DNA from: a virus
Virus record (IMG/VR): IMGVR_UViG_3300023223_000534
Coordinates: 1-45,563 of that record
DNA: 45,563 nucleotides
Reading direction: 5' to 3' (one strand)
Part shown: in pieces, positions 26,996 to 35,178 of the stretch
How positions within the stretch are numbered: the first letter of the stretch is position 1
How the letters are laid out: the number at the start of each line of letters is the position of its first letter
Notes under the pieces: generated by a model
What the model was told of the DNA's origin: nothing
Databases searched by the model: none
The model's input: only the letters and a program-made list of their open reading frames with translations
Translations under genes and position numbers: made by a program

Positions 26996-27373
26996 ATGTA
27001 CTCAAATTTGGACATCCCGTTTGGTTTAATTCCAAATTTCATTGGCGAACTAGATCAAAGGATAACCCCATCCAGCGCGATCACAGTTTACAACCCCTTA
27101 AGTGACGTAATCACCAAAATCACCACAATTGTTGTGGCCAACACAGGATCATCTCCGGCTTGGTTTAGTCTTTGGGTTGATCAAACAGGGGTACTCAAAA
27201 CAAACGCTAAAATATTATTTCACGAGGTTAAGGTTGACAAAAACTCATCCAGAGTAATACAACTTGAGGAGTTTTACCTTGATGGAAAAGCAGGAGGCAT
27301 TAGCGCACAAGCACAAAACGCAACAGACATCACAATGACAATAAACGGGATTGAATATCACAATTTTAACTAA
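26996..27373 (+). CDS. Small beta-rich protein, probable virion accessory
   Basis: 125 residues, beta-rich (ITVYNPLSDVITKITTIVVANTGSSPAWFSLWVDQ), a typical jelly-roll or Ig-like small domain. Heads a four-gene block with its own promoter. Similar in character to small head or tail decoration proteins; exact role unknown. Confidence 0.5.
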   Translation: MYSNLDIPFGLIPNFIGELDQRITPSSAITVYNPLSDVITKITTIVVANTGSSPAWFSLWVDQTGVLKTNAKILFHEVKVDKNSSRVIQLEEFYLDGKAGGISAQAQNATDITMTINGIEYHNFN

Positions 27374-27855
27374 TGATTGAGGGGCTTTTCGGAAATATCG
27401 GTCAAGTTGGTATTAATGAGAAAATTTCTCCCGTTGGCCCCGATCAAGTCCCTATTTGGGATAGTGTAAATCAGTTGTTTGTTTATGTACAAGTTAGTAA
27501 TCTGGTATCAAATGTAGTTCCAGTTCAAGAGAATCACACCATAACCGGAGATGAGGATGATTTTGCCTTCGACGATGTTAACACCATAAATCAAGCTCGT
27601 TTTGATCTTGGCGGTAGCGATAGAACATTTACCGGCTTTGTGCCCCCATCGCCTCCCTTTCCCAAGGAAATAACCCTATTAAACGCAGACGGTTCAGGCA
27701 CACTTAAAATACCCCACAATGATGGGGGATCGGTCGCGATAAATCGAGTTCTTTGCCCTGACAATGCAGAATATCAGTACAAAAGAAATTCGAATGACAA
27801 AATCACCTATGATACAACCTCGCTTAGATGGCGAATAATTTCAGCACCACAATAA
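27373..27855 (+). CDS. Probable tail fibre / appendage protein
   Basis: 160 residues, ATG overlapping the previous stop. Starts with a Gly-rich segment followed by repeated beta motifs such as HTITGDEDDFAFDD and TLLNADGSGTLKIPHNDGG, common in phage appendage proteins. Function inferred from composition and context. Confidence 0.5.
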   Translation: MIEGLFGNIGQVGINEKISPVGPDQVPIWDSVNQLFVYVQVSNLVSNVVPVQENHTITGDEDDFAFDDVNTINQARFDLGGSDRTFTGFVPPSPPFPKEITLLNADGSGTLKIPHNDGGSVAINRVLCPDNAEYQYKRNSNDKITYDTTSLRWRIISAPQ

Positions 27856-27856
27856 T

Positions 27857-28249
27857 ATGGCTAGAAAGTTTTATTTAGAAGATGACCCACTTGGGTATGC
27901 TGTTGAATATGCCGCGGATGCCCCAACGGGCTATACTGAAATCACAAACGAGGCAGAGCTAAAGCCGTTGTATGTCACTCAGTATAATTTGAGACGACTT
28001 GACGGAGTTGATTATTACAACGGTTTTCGGGTTGACTTAATGTTAAAAATCTTAGATGAAACCTATACTCATGATCAGGTCTTTGATCTTGAATTACATA
28101 TTCAGTATGTTTTCGATGAGATTTATCGCGGAAGCTGGCTTACAGCCCAAAGCGCAAACATAAAGCTCGGATTAGCAGGAATTTATACTCAAATCATGCA
28201 AGACGCAATAGCAGATTTCATTGAAGATTACATAATAGCAAATTATTAA
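27857..28249 (+). CDS. Hypothetical appendage-block protein
   Basis: 130 residues; N-terminal strands (FYLEDDPLGYAVEYAADAPTGYTEI) and a helical C-terminus. Part of the 26996-28626 block. Not recognised; small accessory proteins like this often accompany fibres. Confidence 0.5.
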   Translation: MARKFYLEDDPLGYAVEYAADAPTGYTEITNEAELKPLYVTQYNLRRLDGVDYYNGFRVDLMLKILDETYTHDQVFDLELHIQYVFDEIYRGSWLTAQSANIKLGLAGIYTQIMQDAIADFIEDYIIANY

Positions 28250-28251
28250 CT

Positions 28252-28626
28252 ATGGCAGGCAGAAAACCAGGATTATCATTTTTTACAGTAGCAGGCGTAA
28301 AGATTGACGGCACATTTACGGCAGCCGCTACTTTTGTCTCCGATTGGATGGACATGACTGAATACGATCAGCCGTGGATTGTGGACGTTGAGAGAGATGG
28401 CACAGATGGGGATCCGCGCTTTACCATTGAGGAATCGCCAGATGGGGTTGAGCCAATACCAGGCCCAGACAGGGGAAAAACCTATAATGCCAGAGCAAAA
28501 AACCTAACCATCCCAAACTCTAGATTTGAAAGCAACTATAGGCCGAATTTTATGCGGATCCTGTATTTTGACAACGGAGCAACCGGCGACATGACAGCTT
28601 CACTAACCCGTACTAACTCCACATAG
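28252..28626 (+). CDS. Small beta-rich protein, possible decoration or fibre-tip
   Basis: 124 residues with strands and a Pro-rich loop (VEPIPGPDRGK). The last gene before the cargo island; no clear terminator follows, only an imperfect hairpin (ATACGA.../TCGTAT). Confidence 0.5.
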   Translation: MAGRKPGLSFFTVAGVKIDGTFTAAATFVSDWMDMTEYDQPWIVDVERDGTDGDPRFTIEESPDGVEPIPGPDRGKTYNARAKNLTIPNSRFESNYRPNFMRILYFDNGATGDMTASLTRTNST

Positions 28627-28849
28627 TATAATATACGAAATTTTCTGCATTTATACAAGGAAAATCGTATAAACCTCAACCATCGATACCCATGGTGTAT
28701 TACCTCAGCAATTGATATCATTGTAGAACATCGGCTGTTTCACAAAGGGGTTCAACGGATATTAAATCAATCCTGTCGTTAATCTCTTACGGATTGATCG
28801 GTATTCGCTACGCTCATGAATTATTATTTGATTATCTTTGTTTTCACAG
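28627..28849 (+). other. Non-coding structured spacer
   Basis: No convincing gene. Two palindromic stems are visible: TATACGA...TCGTATA (28634-28672) and ATCAATCC/GGATTGAT (about 28767-28799). A TATCTTTG box at 28833-28840 might be a promoter. This stretch may be the 3' UTR and boundary of the cargo island. Confidence 0.4.
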
Positions 28850-28990
28850 GCCAAGCTAAGTAGACATAAAATACTGTTATAGTCTACGGCTTAATACCTA
28901 CCTGCAACGGTGGCCCACACCTATAACGTAATTTTATGTTAAATAGCCCCACAGCCAGCCACACTCCTACGCAAGCTATCTGTTATAGGT
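28850..28990 (+). repeat. attC-like palindromic element A (cassette boundary)
   Basis: CATAAAATACTGTTATAG (28865-28882) pairs with CTATAACGTAATTTTATG (28921-28938). Overlapping it, ACCTATAAC (28919-28927) pairs with GTTATAGGT (28982-28990), with inner ATAGC/GCTAT. Flanks (AAGCTAAGTA left, AAATAGCC-CACA right) recur in element B. The nested palindromes with GTTAT...ATAAC ends resemble integron attC sites. Integrase-dependent function is not shown. Confidence 0.5.
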
Positions 28991-29030
28991 TAATCAAAAC
29001 TGCAAATTGAGTGGGAATCTTTGGAAGATG

Positions 29031-29474
29031 TCAAGCCCCTGGTGTTGCCGAGTACCAAATCAGGACAAAAAGAGCCATACAGAATAACAAGTAACAAGCT
29101 TTCTCGGTTGCAACGAAGAATTTATCGACTGGTACGTCGATACTCTTTCCGTCTTGGCTTCCTGCATCGAGTACTTCACGTTTATATTTCTTCAGAGCTT
29201 CAATCTGCTGACCATAAATATACTTTTGACCGAATAGCAAAATTAAACAGCTTAGGGTACATAGTGATAGTGAAATTATTATGAATCGAATAAGCTTTAT
29301 CTCTGAATCTGGTATTCCCTCTTCCCTAATCAACACAGACATGAATCCAATTCCGGCAATACAAACCGTCAATAGCTGTCGTATAAACGCAAAGTGAGAT
29401 TCAATTTGTTTTATCGATCTATCATTAACTTCTGCTGCAATAAACTTTGAAAACTCAAACCTCCACTCCTTCAT
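29031..29474 (-). CDS. Three-pass membrane protein (cargo gene)
   Basis: 147 residues on the minus strand from ATG 29474 (MKEWRFEF); an earlier ATG at 29498 adds 8 residues. Hydrophobic segments at about residues 29-50, 60-86 and 126-147, separated by charged loops (KKYKREVLDAGSQDG). It is flanked by attC-like elements and resembles bacterial rather than phage genes in style. Function unknown; a cell-envelope effector or immunity-type protein is possible. Confidence 0.55.
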   Translation of the reverse strand: MKEWRFEFSKFIAAEVNDRSIKQIESHFAFIRQLLTVCIAGIGFMSVLIREEGIPDSEIKLIRFIIISLSLCTLSCLILLFGQKYIYGQQIEALKKYKREVLDAGSQDGKSIDVPVDKFFVATEKACYLLFCMALFVLIWYSATPGA

Positions 29475-29638
29475 CCTCCCAATATACCAACTACTCACAA
29501 ACGCCTATATCGGGTGTTATGTAAACTAGAATCATTCTAAATTCAACAGTTTCAGGCAGTTACATGTAGGTGTTTTCACCTAATTTATTTAATTTAGAAT
29601 TGTGTAAATTGAGCACTTCATTTATGGAATCGTGCCTC
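29475..29638 (+). other. Non-coding spacer upstream of structured RNA
   Basis: Contains the start region of the leftward membrane gene and a third partly conserved site, CCTATATCGGGTGTTATG (29503-29520), related to the GTTAT/CTATA cores of elements A and B. The rest is AT-rich with TAATTTAG near 29588, a possible weak promoter box for the structured RNA. Confidence 0.35.
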
Positions 29639-29640
29639 TT

Positions 29641-29767
29641 TGTGGTCGAAATCGCTAGTCTAAACAAAGTAACAAGATTCACGAACGCCTTTGGGCGTGG
29701 AGTGTCTCATTGTTACATAGTCTCTAGCGAGCTAGGCCACACATGAGGTCTGCTCCACGCTTTCTTT
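29641..29767 (+). ncRNA. Nested hairpin RNA with pseudoknot and T tract (leader of lipoprotein gene)
   Basis: Nested pairs: TGTGG/CCACA (29641-29645/29737-29741), CGCTAG/CTAGCG (29653-29658/29724-29729), GTAACAA/TTGTTAC (29669-29675/29710-29716), CGCC/GGCG (29686-29689/29694-29697). GCGTGGAG (29695-29702) can instead pair with CTCCACGC (29753-29760), which is followed by TTTCTTTTTTT. This is either a pseudoknot or an alternative terminator hairpin, a switch-like layout upstream of the lipoprotein gene. Confidence 0.6.
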
Positions 29768-29804
29768 TTTTATGACCATCTGAGCAAATGGATAATCAGA
29801 GGTT

Positions 29805-30320
29805 ATGAAAAACATCCCCTTAGCGTTGTTTATAGCGCTCATACTCTATTCGTGTGGCGCCGAAACACAAGCCGACCCCCCGTCAAATGAAGAAACAAGT
29901 GAAGAGACGATTTCTCGAGAAGAGGCCGAAGCCATCGTATATAAAAAATATACCGATTCACTGTTTGTGATACTTGATGAAATCGTTGAAAAAGAAAACG
30001 ACTACAACCCTATTAAGTTTGAATCAAGAGTAAAAAAATTGATAGGATCCACAGTTAGAATACACGACTTTGTTGTAACGGACATATCGGTAGCGAGCAC
30101 TAATATGGAGGCTAATATCTATTGGCAGTATCACCTTTTTGCGGATGGATACGTGCCCCAAACAGTTAGAATTAGAGCATATTTCAAAGACGAATCTCAA
30201 CTATCAGAGTTAGAAATAAATCAAACTACAATCGTCCAGGGGGGTGTTGATTATGGAGCAACAGGCATGGCCGGATATTCAGTTTACTTGGAAGATTGCC
30301 AGATAATAAATCCTCAATAA
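29805..30320 (+). CDS. Secreted lipoprotein (cargo gene)
   Basis: 171 residues. Signal peptide with hydrophobic core IPLALFIALILYS ending in a Cys (residue 17), matching a lipobox; cleavage would leave a lipidated Cys followed by an acidic linker rich in Glu. The mature part (about 50-171) is beta-rich and ends DCQIINPQ. Lipoproteins carried by phages may alter the host surface, e.g. superinfection exclusion. Preceded by the structured RNA at 29641. Confidence 0.65.
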   Translation: MKNIPLALFIALILYSCGAETQADPPSNEETSEETISREEAEAIVYKKYTDSLFVILDEIVEKENDYNPIKFESRVKKLIGSTVRIHDFVVTDISVASTNMEANIYWQYHLFADGYVPQTVRIRAYFKDESQLSELEINQTTIVQGGVDYGATGMAGYSVYLEDCQIINPQ

Positions 30321-30409
30321 AAACACCTCCTAATCCTTACATGCGCCCTGTCGTGACGCGACGAATTATGAGGATGTTTTCATTTTCCACACCCACCACA
30401 CTCCTGGCG

Positions 30410-30490
30410 CAAACCAAAGCTAAGTAACATAATACGTGTTATTGTCTGAAGAGCCAATAACGATATTATGAAAAATAGCCACACATCTAT
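30410..30490 (+). repeat. attC-like palindromic element B (cassette boundary)
   Basis: CATAATACGTGTTATTG (30428-30444) pairs almost perfectly with CAATAACGATATTATG (30455-30470). The left flank AAGCTAAGTA (30417-30426) and right flank AAAATAGCCACACA match element A at 28850-28950. The two sites bracket exactly the lipoprotein and membrane genes. Confidence 0.55.
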
Positions 30491-30563
30491 ACACTCCATT
30501 CCCCCGACCACCCACCCCTACATCCACACACCAACGCGAGGGCCACCACACCCCAAAATGTTA

Positions 30564-30571
30564 TATATTTG
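30564..30571 (+). promoter_or_regulatory. Promoter -7 box of the packaging-side operon
   Basis: TATATTTG is 4 bases before the ATG at 30576, implying a nearly leaderless transcript. The upstream C/A-rich stretch lacks a convincing -33 TTG. Confidence 0.55.
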
Positions 30572-30575
30572 CGAT

Positions 30576-30974
30576 ATGGCAAAAAAACAAAAAGCACGCA
30601 AACCCCAAAAGGACGACATCACCCTAAAAAGATGTGAGTCTGAAGAATGTTTTGATCTGGTTCAACATGCAAAAAAGCATGTCCATGATGCAAACGACCT
30701 TATCAAGGGTGGGCATTGGTGCATCACACCCGAAAAGCAAATCATCAACGGCGAATTTGTGGCCAATATGGCCGGTATTCCCGGTATAGGGTTTATTCAC
30801 GCCGAGAAAGCTGGCTACATTCACAAATTCGGCAAACCGATCCGGAACATTGAAACCATAAAAGGCAAGGAAAAGGCCATTGTCACCCTTGAAATGGATT
30901 GCACAGAGGAAGACATCGACACATACTTTGCATCGCTTAGATTTGTTGATCCCAAGCATTTCGTACATTTGTAA
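30576..30974 (+). CDS. Hypothetical basic protein, His/Lys-rich
   Basis: 132 residues from ATG 30576 right after a promoter box (the longer upstream frame is Pro/His-rich and probably not coding). N-terminus Lys/Arg-rich (KKQKARKPQKDD), then Cys and His (RCESEECFDLVQHAKKHVHD), a possible metal site, then a compact C-terminal domain. Unknown function; first gene of the packaging-side operon. Confidence 0.5.
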   Translation: MAKKQKARKPQKDDITLKRCESEECFDLVQHAKKHVHDANDLIKGGHWCITPEKQIINGEFVANMAGIPGIGFIHAEKAGYIHKFGKPIRNIETIKGKEKAIVTLEMDCTEEDIDTYFASLRFVDPKHFVHL

Positions 30975-30976
30975 AC

Positions 30977-31195
30977 ATGAGGAGAGTATTAACAATTTCC
31001 GCGAGCATCATAGTCCTGATTTGTAGCTCGCCTATCACAATACCATCCGTCCTTATAGGTGCAATCGTTAAGCTAGTGACCAGCTCGTATGCTGTAGGCC
31101 ACGAAAGCGTTAGCATTGCTGTTAAGCCGAGGGTTGAAGAGCCTACACAGGAGGAAATGGATTTGATGCGCGACGATATCATGGGAGATCCATAG
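30977..31195 (+). CDS. Small membrane-anchored protein
   Basis: 72 residues: N-terminal hydrophobic segments (VLTISASIIVLICSSPITIPSVLIGAIV) then a polar, acidic tail (EEPTQEEMDLMRDD). Two bases after the previous stop. May act at the membrane, e.g. in entry or exclusion; not recognised. Confidence 0.5.
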   Translation: MRRVLTISASIIVLICSSPITIPSVLIGAIVKLVTSSYAVGHESVSIAVKPRVEEPTQEEMDLMRDDIMGDP

Positions 31196-31245
31196 CCGCG
31201 ATCCAAAATAAAAATTTTCGCCCTTACGGGCAGTAAAACGGGCAA

Positions 31246-31518
31246 ATGAGAAAATTTGAATATCACGTTGTGACAACAAGTGTCCAAGGAACATCGACAC
31301 CACCAAGGATTAAAAAATGGCTCAATGAAATGGGCGAAGAAGGATGGGAAATTGTCAACACCAAAAACAACCACTCCAATTTTCAGCCAAAACTAACCGT
31401 TCAATCCACGATGTATACTTTCAAAAGAAAAAAGCCGTCATTAATTAAAAGGTTCTTTGGACACATCAAAACAGCAGTCCAAATTGTACGAGAGCATGAT
31501 GAGGTAATAAAAGCATAA
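31246..31518 (+). CDS. DUF4177-like small protein
   Basis: 90 residues. The pattern YHVV...KKWLNEMGEEGWEIVN with an aromatic strand MYTFKRKK matches the DUF4177 family, small proteins of unknown function found in bacteria and phages. The next gene starts on its stop codon. Confidence 0.6.
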   Translation: MRKFEYHVVTTSVQGTSTPPRIKKWLNEMGEEGWEIVNTKNNHSNFQPKLTVQSTMYTFKRKKPSLIKRFFGHIKTAVQIVREHDEVIKA

Positions 31519-31976
31519 TGCCAGCACCCAAAGGAAACGAATTTTACAAAATCCGAAAGAAAGACGGGCGGGATAAAAAGTACACTCCAGAAAAACTAAA
31601 AGACGGAGCAAATAGCTATTTCCAATGGTGTATCAAAAACCCCATGATGGAGGCTGTATTGCATCAAAAAACTGCCAGACTGATAGATGTCCCAAAAATG
31701 AGACCGTTCACTGAGGCAGGCTTATGTGTGTTTTTAGGCATAAGTACGACCACCTTTGATAACTATAAAAACGATAAAGGCTTTGTTGAAGTCATTACAC
31801 ATGTGCAGGCGATAATACGCAATCAAAAGTTCGAAGGAGCTGCAGCTGGATTCTTTAATGCCAACATAATTGCGCGTGATTTAGGGCTTAGGGATGATAA
31901 AAAAGTCGAAGTTGGCGGAAATAGCGGTGAGCCCATTTCAATCGTTTTTAGTACCTTTGATCACGACGACGATTGA
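31518..31976 (+). CDS. terS: Terminase small subunit (probable)
   Basis: 152 residues, helical, with a helix-turn-helix-like middle (FTEAGLCVFLGISTTTFDNYKND) and an acidic tail. The arrangement AQAIIRNQKFEGAAAGFFNANIIARDLGL is typical of small terminases in phages of Bacteroidota. It would recognise pac DNA and stimulate the large subunit at 33826, from which it is separated by seven or more small genes, an unusual gap. Confidence 0.65.
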   Translation: MPAPKGNEFYKIRKKDGRDKKYTPEKLKDGANSYFQWCIKNPMMEAVLHQKTARLIDVPKMRPFTEAGLCVFLGISTTTFDNYKNDKGFVEVITHVQAIIRNQKFEGAAAGFFNANIIARDLGLRDDKKVEVGGNSGEPISIVFSTFDHDDD

Positions 31977-32034
31977 CACCCTATATTCAGGGGACATTCT
32001 TCGTACACAGTATTAACGTCAAACATCAATCAAA

Positions 32035-32256
32035 ATGCAAATCAAAAATCTGAGCGATTTACAAAAATTCCTTGGCACGCTTAACGAGGATCAGCTTAAA
32101 AAACCAGTAAAATATTGGGGAGAAGGTAAGGCGGGAGAGTTAGGATTCGCCGAAATATTGGATGAGGACTATTATAGTAGCCCGTCAGGCGAGGGGTGTG
32201 AGCCCAAATCAACGCACGTAAACCAAAGAATAAGAGATGATAGTTTTAAATTTTGA
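32035..32256 (+). CDS. Small hypothetical protein
   Basis: 73 residues, acidic C-terminal half with Tyr/Ser (DEDYYSSPSGEGCEPKSTH) and a Leu-rich helix at the N-terminus (LSDLQKFLGTLNEDQL). Follows the TerS gene by about 60 bases. Unknown. Confidence 0.45.
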   Translation: MQIKNLSDLQKFLGTLNEDQLKKPVKYWGEGKAGELGFAEILDEDYYSSPSGEGCEPKSTHVNQRIRDDSFKF

Positions 32257-32372
32257 AAAATGGAGTCGCCATTGTAAGGGCGGGAAACCTCGTAGAATTT
32301 ACAAACGGATTTATTTGTTCGGATGGAGATGGACACCATTTGTTAAACTTAGTTTTAAACGATGATAATTGA
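32253..32372 (+). CDS. 39-residue hypothetical protein (TTG start)
   Basis: Starts at a TTG overlapping the previous stop and ends overlapping the next gene start, so it fits the coupled chain. Strand-rich (GVAIVRAGNLVEFTNGFICS). Short and from a rare start; moderate doubt. Confidence 0.35.
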   Translation: MKNGVAIVRAGNLVEFTNGFICSDGDGHHLLNLVLNDDN

Positions 32373-32610
32373 GGACTTAATTGCAGGATTACAGGCCATC
32401 CAGAAAAACAACCCAGGCATCCGCGTCTGTACATACGATTGGAAACAAAACATACACCACGGCACCTCTAACGGCACACCTATAGGGATACATGACTTTA
32501 CATCAGTTACCTTAATATCGGGTGATAATAAACCAGACAGCTCAATTGATTGGGTTGCATTGGATCATGATAACCACACTGATTATGATGAGGACGGTAA
32601 AAGGCTATGA
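32362..32610 (+). CDS. Small hypothetical protein
   Basis: 82 residues with a His/Asp-rich C-terminus (DHDNHTDYDEDGK). Helical start (IIEDLIAGLQAIQKNN), then strands. Ends with an overlap to the gene at 32607. Unknown. Confidence 0.45.
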   Translation: MIIEDLIAGLQAIQKNNPGIRVCTYDWKQNIHHGTSNGTPIGIHDFTSVTLISGDNKPDSSIDWVALDHDNHTDYDEDGKRL

Positions 32611-32792
32611 CTAGGTGTAAACAGGGCATATTAAACACCAACATTGGATCGCCAAACAAAATAACCCAAGAGGATGTATTTGATGATGGTTGGGATGTCG
32701 GGTATAGTTTTTTAATGATTGACGCTAAAATGCTTAGTATAACATTTAAAATGATTGAGCTTAAGCATCTACATGAATTTGCAAATCGATAA
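32607..32792 (+). CDS. Small hypothetical protein
   Basis: 61 residues; one Cys near the N-terminus, hydrophobic middle (GYSFLMIDAKMLSITFKMI). ATGA-type overlap with the preceding gene. Unknown. Confidence 0.4.
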   Translation: MTRCKQGILNTNIGSPNKITQEDVFDDGWDVGYSFLMIDAKMLSITFKMIELKHLHEFANR

Positions 32793-32797
32793 TAATA

Positions 32798-32935
32798 ATG
32801 GAATTAGACCACCACAAACCCAAGGCCAAAACTGAACAATCGGTTAAGGAGAAGAAAAACCAAGAAACCGGTGTACGCAAGATCGGCACAATTAAGCCTC
32901 ACAAAGGCCATAGCATATTTGAGCTCGATTACTAG
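32798..32935 (+). CDS. 45-residue basic/His-rich protein
   Basis: Lys- and His-rich throughout (HHKPKAKTEQSVKEKKNQE, RKIGTIKPHKGHS). Short, between coupled genes, 5 bases after the previous stop and 3 before the next ATG. Could bind nucleic acid; not recognised. Confidence 0.45.
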   Translation: MELDHHKPKAKTEQSVKEKKNQETGVRKIGTIKPHKGHSIFELDY

Positions 32936-32938
32936 GAC

Positions 32939-33157
32939 ATGCTTGTTCGCAGGCTTTACCCAGAAATCATCACGGAAACAGTTGGCTTTAAAGCTGCCCG
33001 TGATGGTAAAAAGGAGGGTATTAAAAAGAGGCTCCAGACACGGGACAACTGCACTTATATAAGTAAATTAAACATGAAATCAGCCCTCAAGTCGTTCAGG
33101 AAACACTTTGGGGATGTTGTACAACCAGCACCAAAAGATGAGATTTCTAAAGAATAG
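32939..33157 (+). CDS. Small basic hypothetical protein
   Basis: 72 residues, Lys/Arg-rich (ARDGKKEGIKKRLQTRD), possibly nucleic-acid binding. Overlaps the next gene by 20 bases. Unknown. Confidence 0.45.
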   Translation: MLVRRLYPEIITETVGFKAARDGKKEGIKKRLQTRDNCTYISKLNMKSALKSFRKHFGDVVQPAPKDEISKE

Positions 33158-33296
33158 GCGAGCTCGTAAAGCCAAAGAGGTACAGGATACCAAGCAAATG
33201 CTAATCGACGCGCAAAAGGAGCGTATCTTAGCACTTGAAGAACAGCGGGATATACTAAAAGACCAACTGGAAAAATTCAAAAAGTATGAGCAATAG
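33138..33296 (+). CDS. Small coiled-coil protein
   Basis: 52 residues from ATG 33138 (an in-frame ATG at 33108 would add 10). Arg/Lys-rich start (FLKNRRARKAKE), then a heptad-rich helix with Leu/Ile and charged residues (LIDAQKERILALEEQRDILK), i.e. a short coiled coil. Unknown; perhaps an assembly or terminase accessory protein. Confidence 0.45.
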   Translation: MRFLKNRRARKAKEVQDTKQMLIDAQKERILALEEQRDILKDQLEKFKKYEQ

Positions 33297-33684
33297 ACGT
33301 AATCTCCGGGTAGCAAGGAAAACAATATTAGGTAAATTGGACATGATATACCGTACATCAGAAAGGGTTGCGCGTGAGTTTGATGCAAGGAGTTTGCCTT
33401 TCAATGCATTCAGAAAGATTGTGAGTAAGGCCAAATTTGACATTGACCAAAAGGATGTCCCAGTTTACCTTAATGATTTCTTTCATAATTACAACAACAC
33501 AATTGAGGAAATTTATCTTACTGGGGTTAGGGCGCCCAATGAAAACGGGTATAAAACCGTTCCACTCATATACATCAAACAGATGGTTGATAACACCAAA
33601 AATGTGTTTACCGGGCATTTCAAGACAATTAGGAAAAATGAAAAGAAAGGGAATCCACAAGAGCAACCGAAAGCCGAGGGCTAA
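33286..33684 (+). CDS. Hypothetical protein upstream of TerL
   Basis: 132 residues, basic N-terminal half (RRNLRVARKTILGKLD), helical, with an Asp-rich centre. Overlaps its neighbours on both sides. Not recognised; in a string of small genes between TerS and TerL. Confidence 0.45.
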   Translation: MSNRRNLRVARKTILGKLDMIYRTSERVAREFDARSLPFNAFRKIVSKAKFDIDQKDVPVYLNDFFHNYNNTIEEIYLTGVRAPNENGYKTVPLIYIKQMVDNTKNVFTGHFKTIRKNEKKGNPQEQPKAEG

Positions 33685-33823
33685 GGTACTCGCTGAGATT
33701 GCGCTTGACAGTTGTACATGCCAAATGGAGCTTATTGACCATGTATGGGTAAAAACCGGTATCTGTAATAACTGTGTTAGAAAAATGACAAATGAAACCC
33801 TCAAATTGGCTCACCCTGAATAA
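33638..33823 (+). CDS. Small Cys-containing protein, possible zinc finger
   Basis: 61 residues from ATG 33638. Cys pairs CTCQ and CNNC (about residues 26-46) could form a zinc site; N-terminus basic (KRKGIHKSNRKPRAK). It overlaps the preceding gene by 47 bases and ends 2 bases before the TerL start. Confidence 0.5.
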   Translation: MKRKGIHKSNRKPRAKVLAEIALDSCTCQMELIDHVWVKTGICNNCVRKMTNETLKLAHPE

Positions 33824-33825
33824 CA

Positions 33826-35178
33826 TTGCTACAGTTATCCAATAAATACGAGCCCTTATTCCAAATCCCTCATGCTAGGGACACGATAAACAGCCCCAAA
33901 TTTACCGACATATACTCAAAAGCCGAGTGCGCTTACTGGAAAGCATTGGCCGGCGTTAACACAATTGTCATTACTGGAGGCCGTTACAGCGTTAAATCAT
34001 TCGCCGTAGCCACGGCAAGCTGTGTATGGGCTAAGGATTTCAACCACAGGATCCTATTTACCCGGTACACCATGGTATCGGCTGGAGATTCAATTATACC
34101 TGAGTTTACCGAAAAGATCGGTATGCTTAACTGTTCTGGAGAATTTGACCAGACCAAAGAGCGCATCCTGGGTAGGCGAAATAAGTCCAAAATCATATTT
34201 AAGGGCATTAAAACCTCACAAGGCAACATGACGGCCAACCTCAAATCCCTTAAAGATTTCAGCTGCTTTATCCTGGATGAGGCCGAGGAGATGCCCAGCT
34301 TTGAGGATTGGGAGAAAATTATGCTGTCAATACGGGCTACAGATGTACAAAATCTCAACGTAATCATCATGAATCCAGCCGTCAGAGAGCATTGGGTGTA
34401 TAAGGAGTTCTTTGAAGAGGCTGAGGTTGAGGAGGGATGGAACGGCATTAAGGGGAGCACCATGTACATACACACCACATACAAAGATTGCCCACGTGAG
34501 TATATCCCTGATTCGGTGTACAACAAAATCAAAAAGGCCGAGATATCGTATAACATCTACCGCGAAACACCCAAAGATCAGCGCGATAGCCTACGTCATA
34601 AAATCAAAAAGGAGCACAGGTGGTACAAAAACGTCATACTTGGAGGTTGGCTAGACGCAGCTGAGGGGGTTATTTATGAGGATTGGAAAGTTGGTGAGTT
34701 TGATGAGTCACTATCATACGTACATGGGATCGACTTTGGTAGTAACGATCCGGACGCATTGGTTAAGATCGCCGTGGACAGAAAGAACATGCTAATATAC
34801 GTTGAGGAAAAGTATTTTAAAAATAATACAGGAACCGCGCAACTAATGGAAATATTGCACGACAGAGTCGGCACTGTTGACCTAATTATTGGCGATTCGG
34901 CCTCACGGCGTATCATAAAGGATTTCAGGGTGGGCACGTATGGCACAGATGGCAAATGGCTGGCCGGCCTAAACATTAAGCCAGTTAAAAAAAAGGAGGT
35001 TGCAACGGGTATAAAAACCCTCCAAGGCTACACATTTATTGTACATCCAAAGAGCAAAAACATCAAAAAAGCATTGCGTAACTACGTATGGAAAGACTCA
35101 AAAGCTGGTGTGCCCGATCATAACTGGTCTGATCTTCCTGATGCTATCAGGTATGGTGCTTTGCGTTTGATTATTTAG
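33826..35178 (+). CDS. terL: Terminase large subunit
   Basis: 450 residues from a TTG at 33826. ATPase: adenine-side VITGGRYSVKS near residue 48 (a GGRxSxKS P-loop) and Walker B FILDEAEEM near 150. Nuclease of the RNase H fold: HGIDFGSNDP near 300, IIGDSASRR near 355 and DHNWSDLPDAIRYGA near 430, supplying the acidic residues. It packages and cuts concatemeric DNA with TerS and the portal, which lies downstream at 36302. Confidence 0.9.
   Translation: MLQLSNKYEPLFQIPHARDTINSPKFTDIYSKAECAYWKALAGVNTIVITGGRYSVKSFAVATASCVWAKDFNHRILFTRYTMVSAGDSIIPEFTEKIGMLNCSGEFDQTKERILGRRNKSKIIFKGIKTSQGNMTANLKSLKDFSCFILDEAEEMPSFEDWEKIMLSIRATDVQNLNVIIMNPAVREHWVYKEFFEEAEVEEGWNGIKGSTMYIHTTYKDCPREYIPDSVYNKIKKAEISYNIYRETPKDQRDSLRHKIKKEHRWYKNVILGGWLDAAEGVIYEDWKVGEFDESLSYVHGIDFGSNDPDALVKIAVDRKNMLIYVEEKYFKNNTGTAQLMEILHDRVGTVDLIIGDSASRRIIKDFRVGTYGTDGKWLAGLNIKPVKKKEVATGIKTLQGYTFIVHPKSKNIKKALRNYVWKDSKAGVPDHNWSDLPDAIRYGALRLII

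Noticed and set aside
30468-30575. N-terminal extension of the gene at 30576
   Set aside because: The extra residues are Pro/His/Thr-rich, overlap palindromic element B, and a promoter box lies just before the internal ATG.
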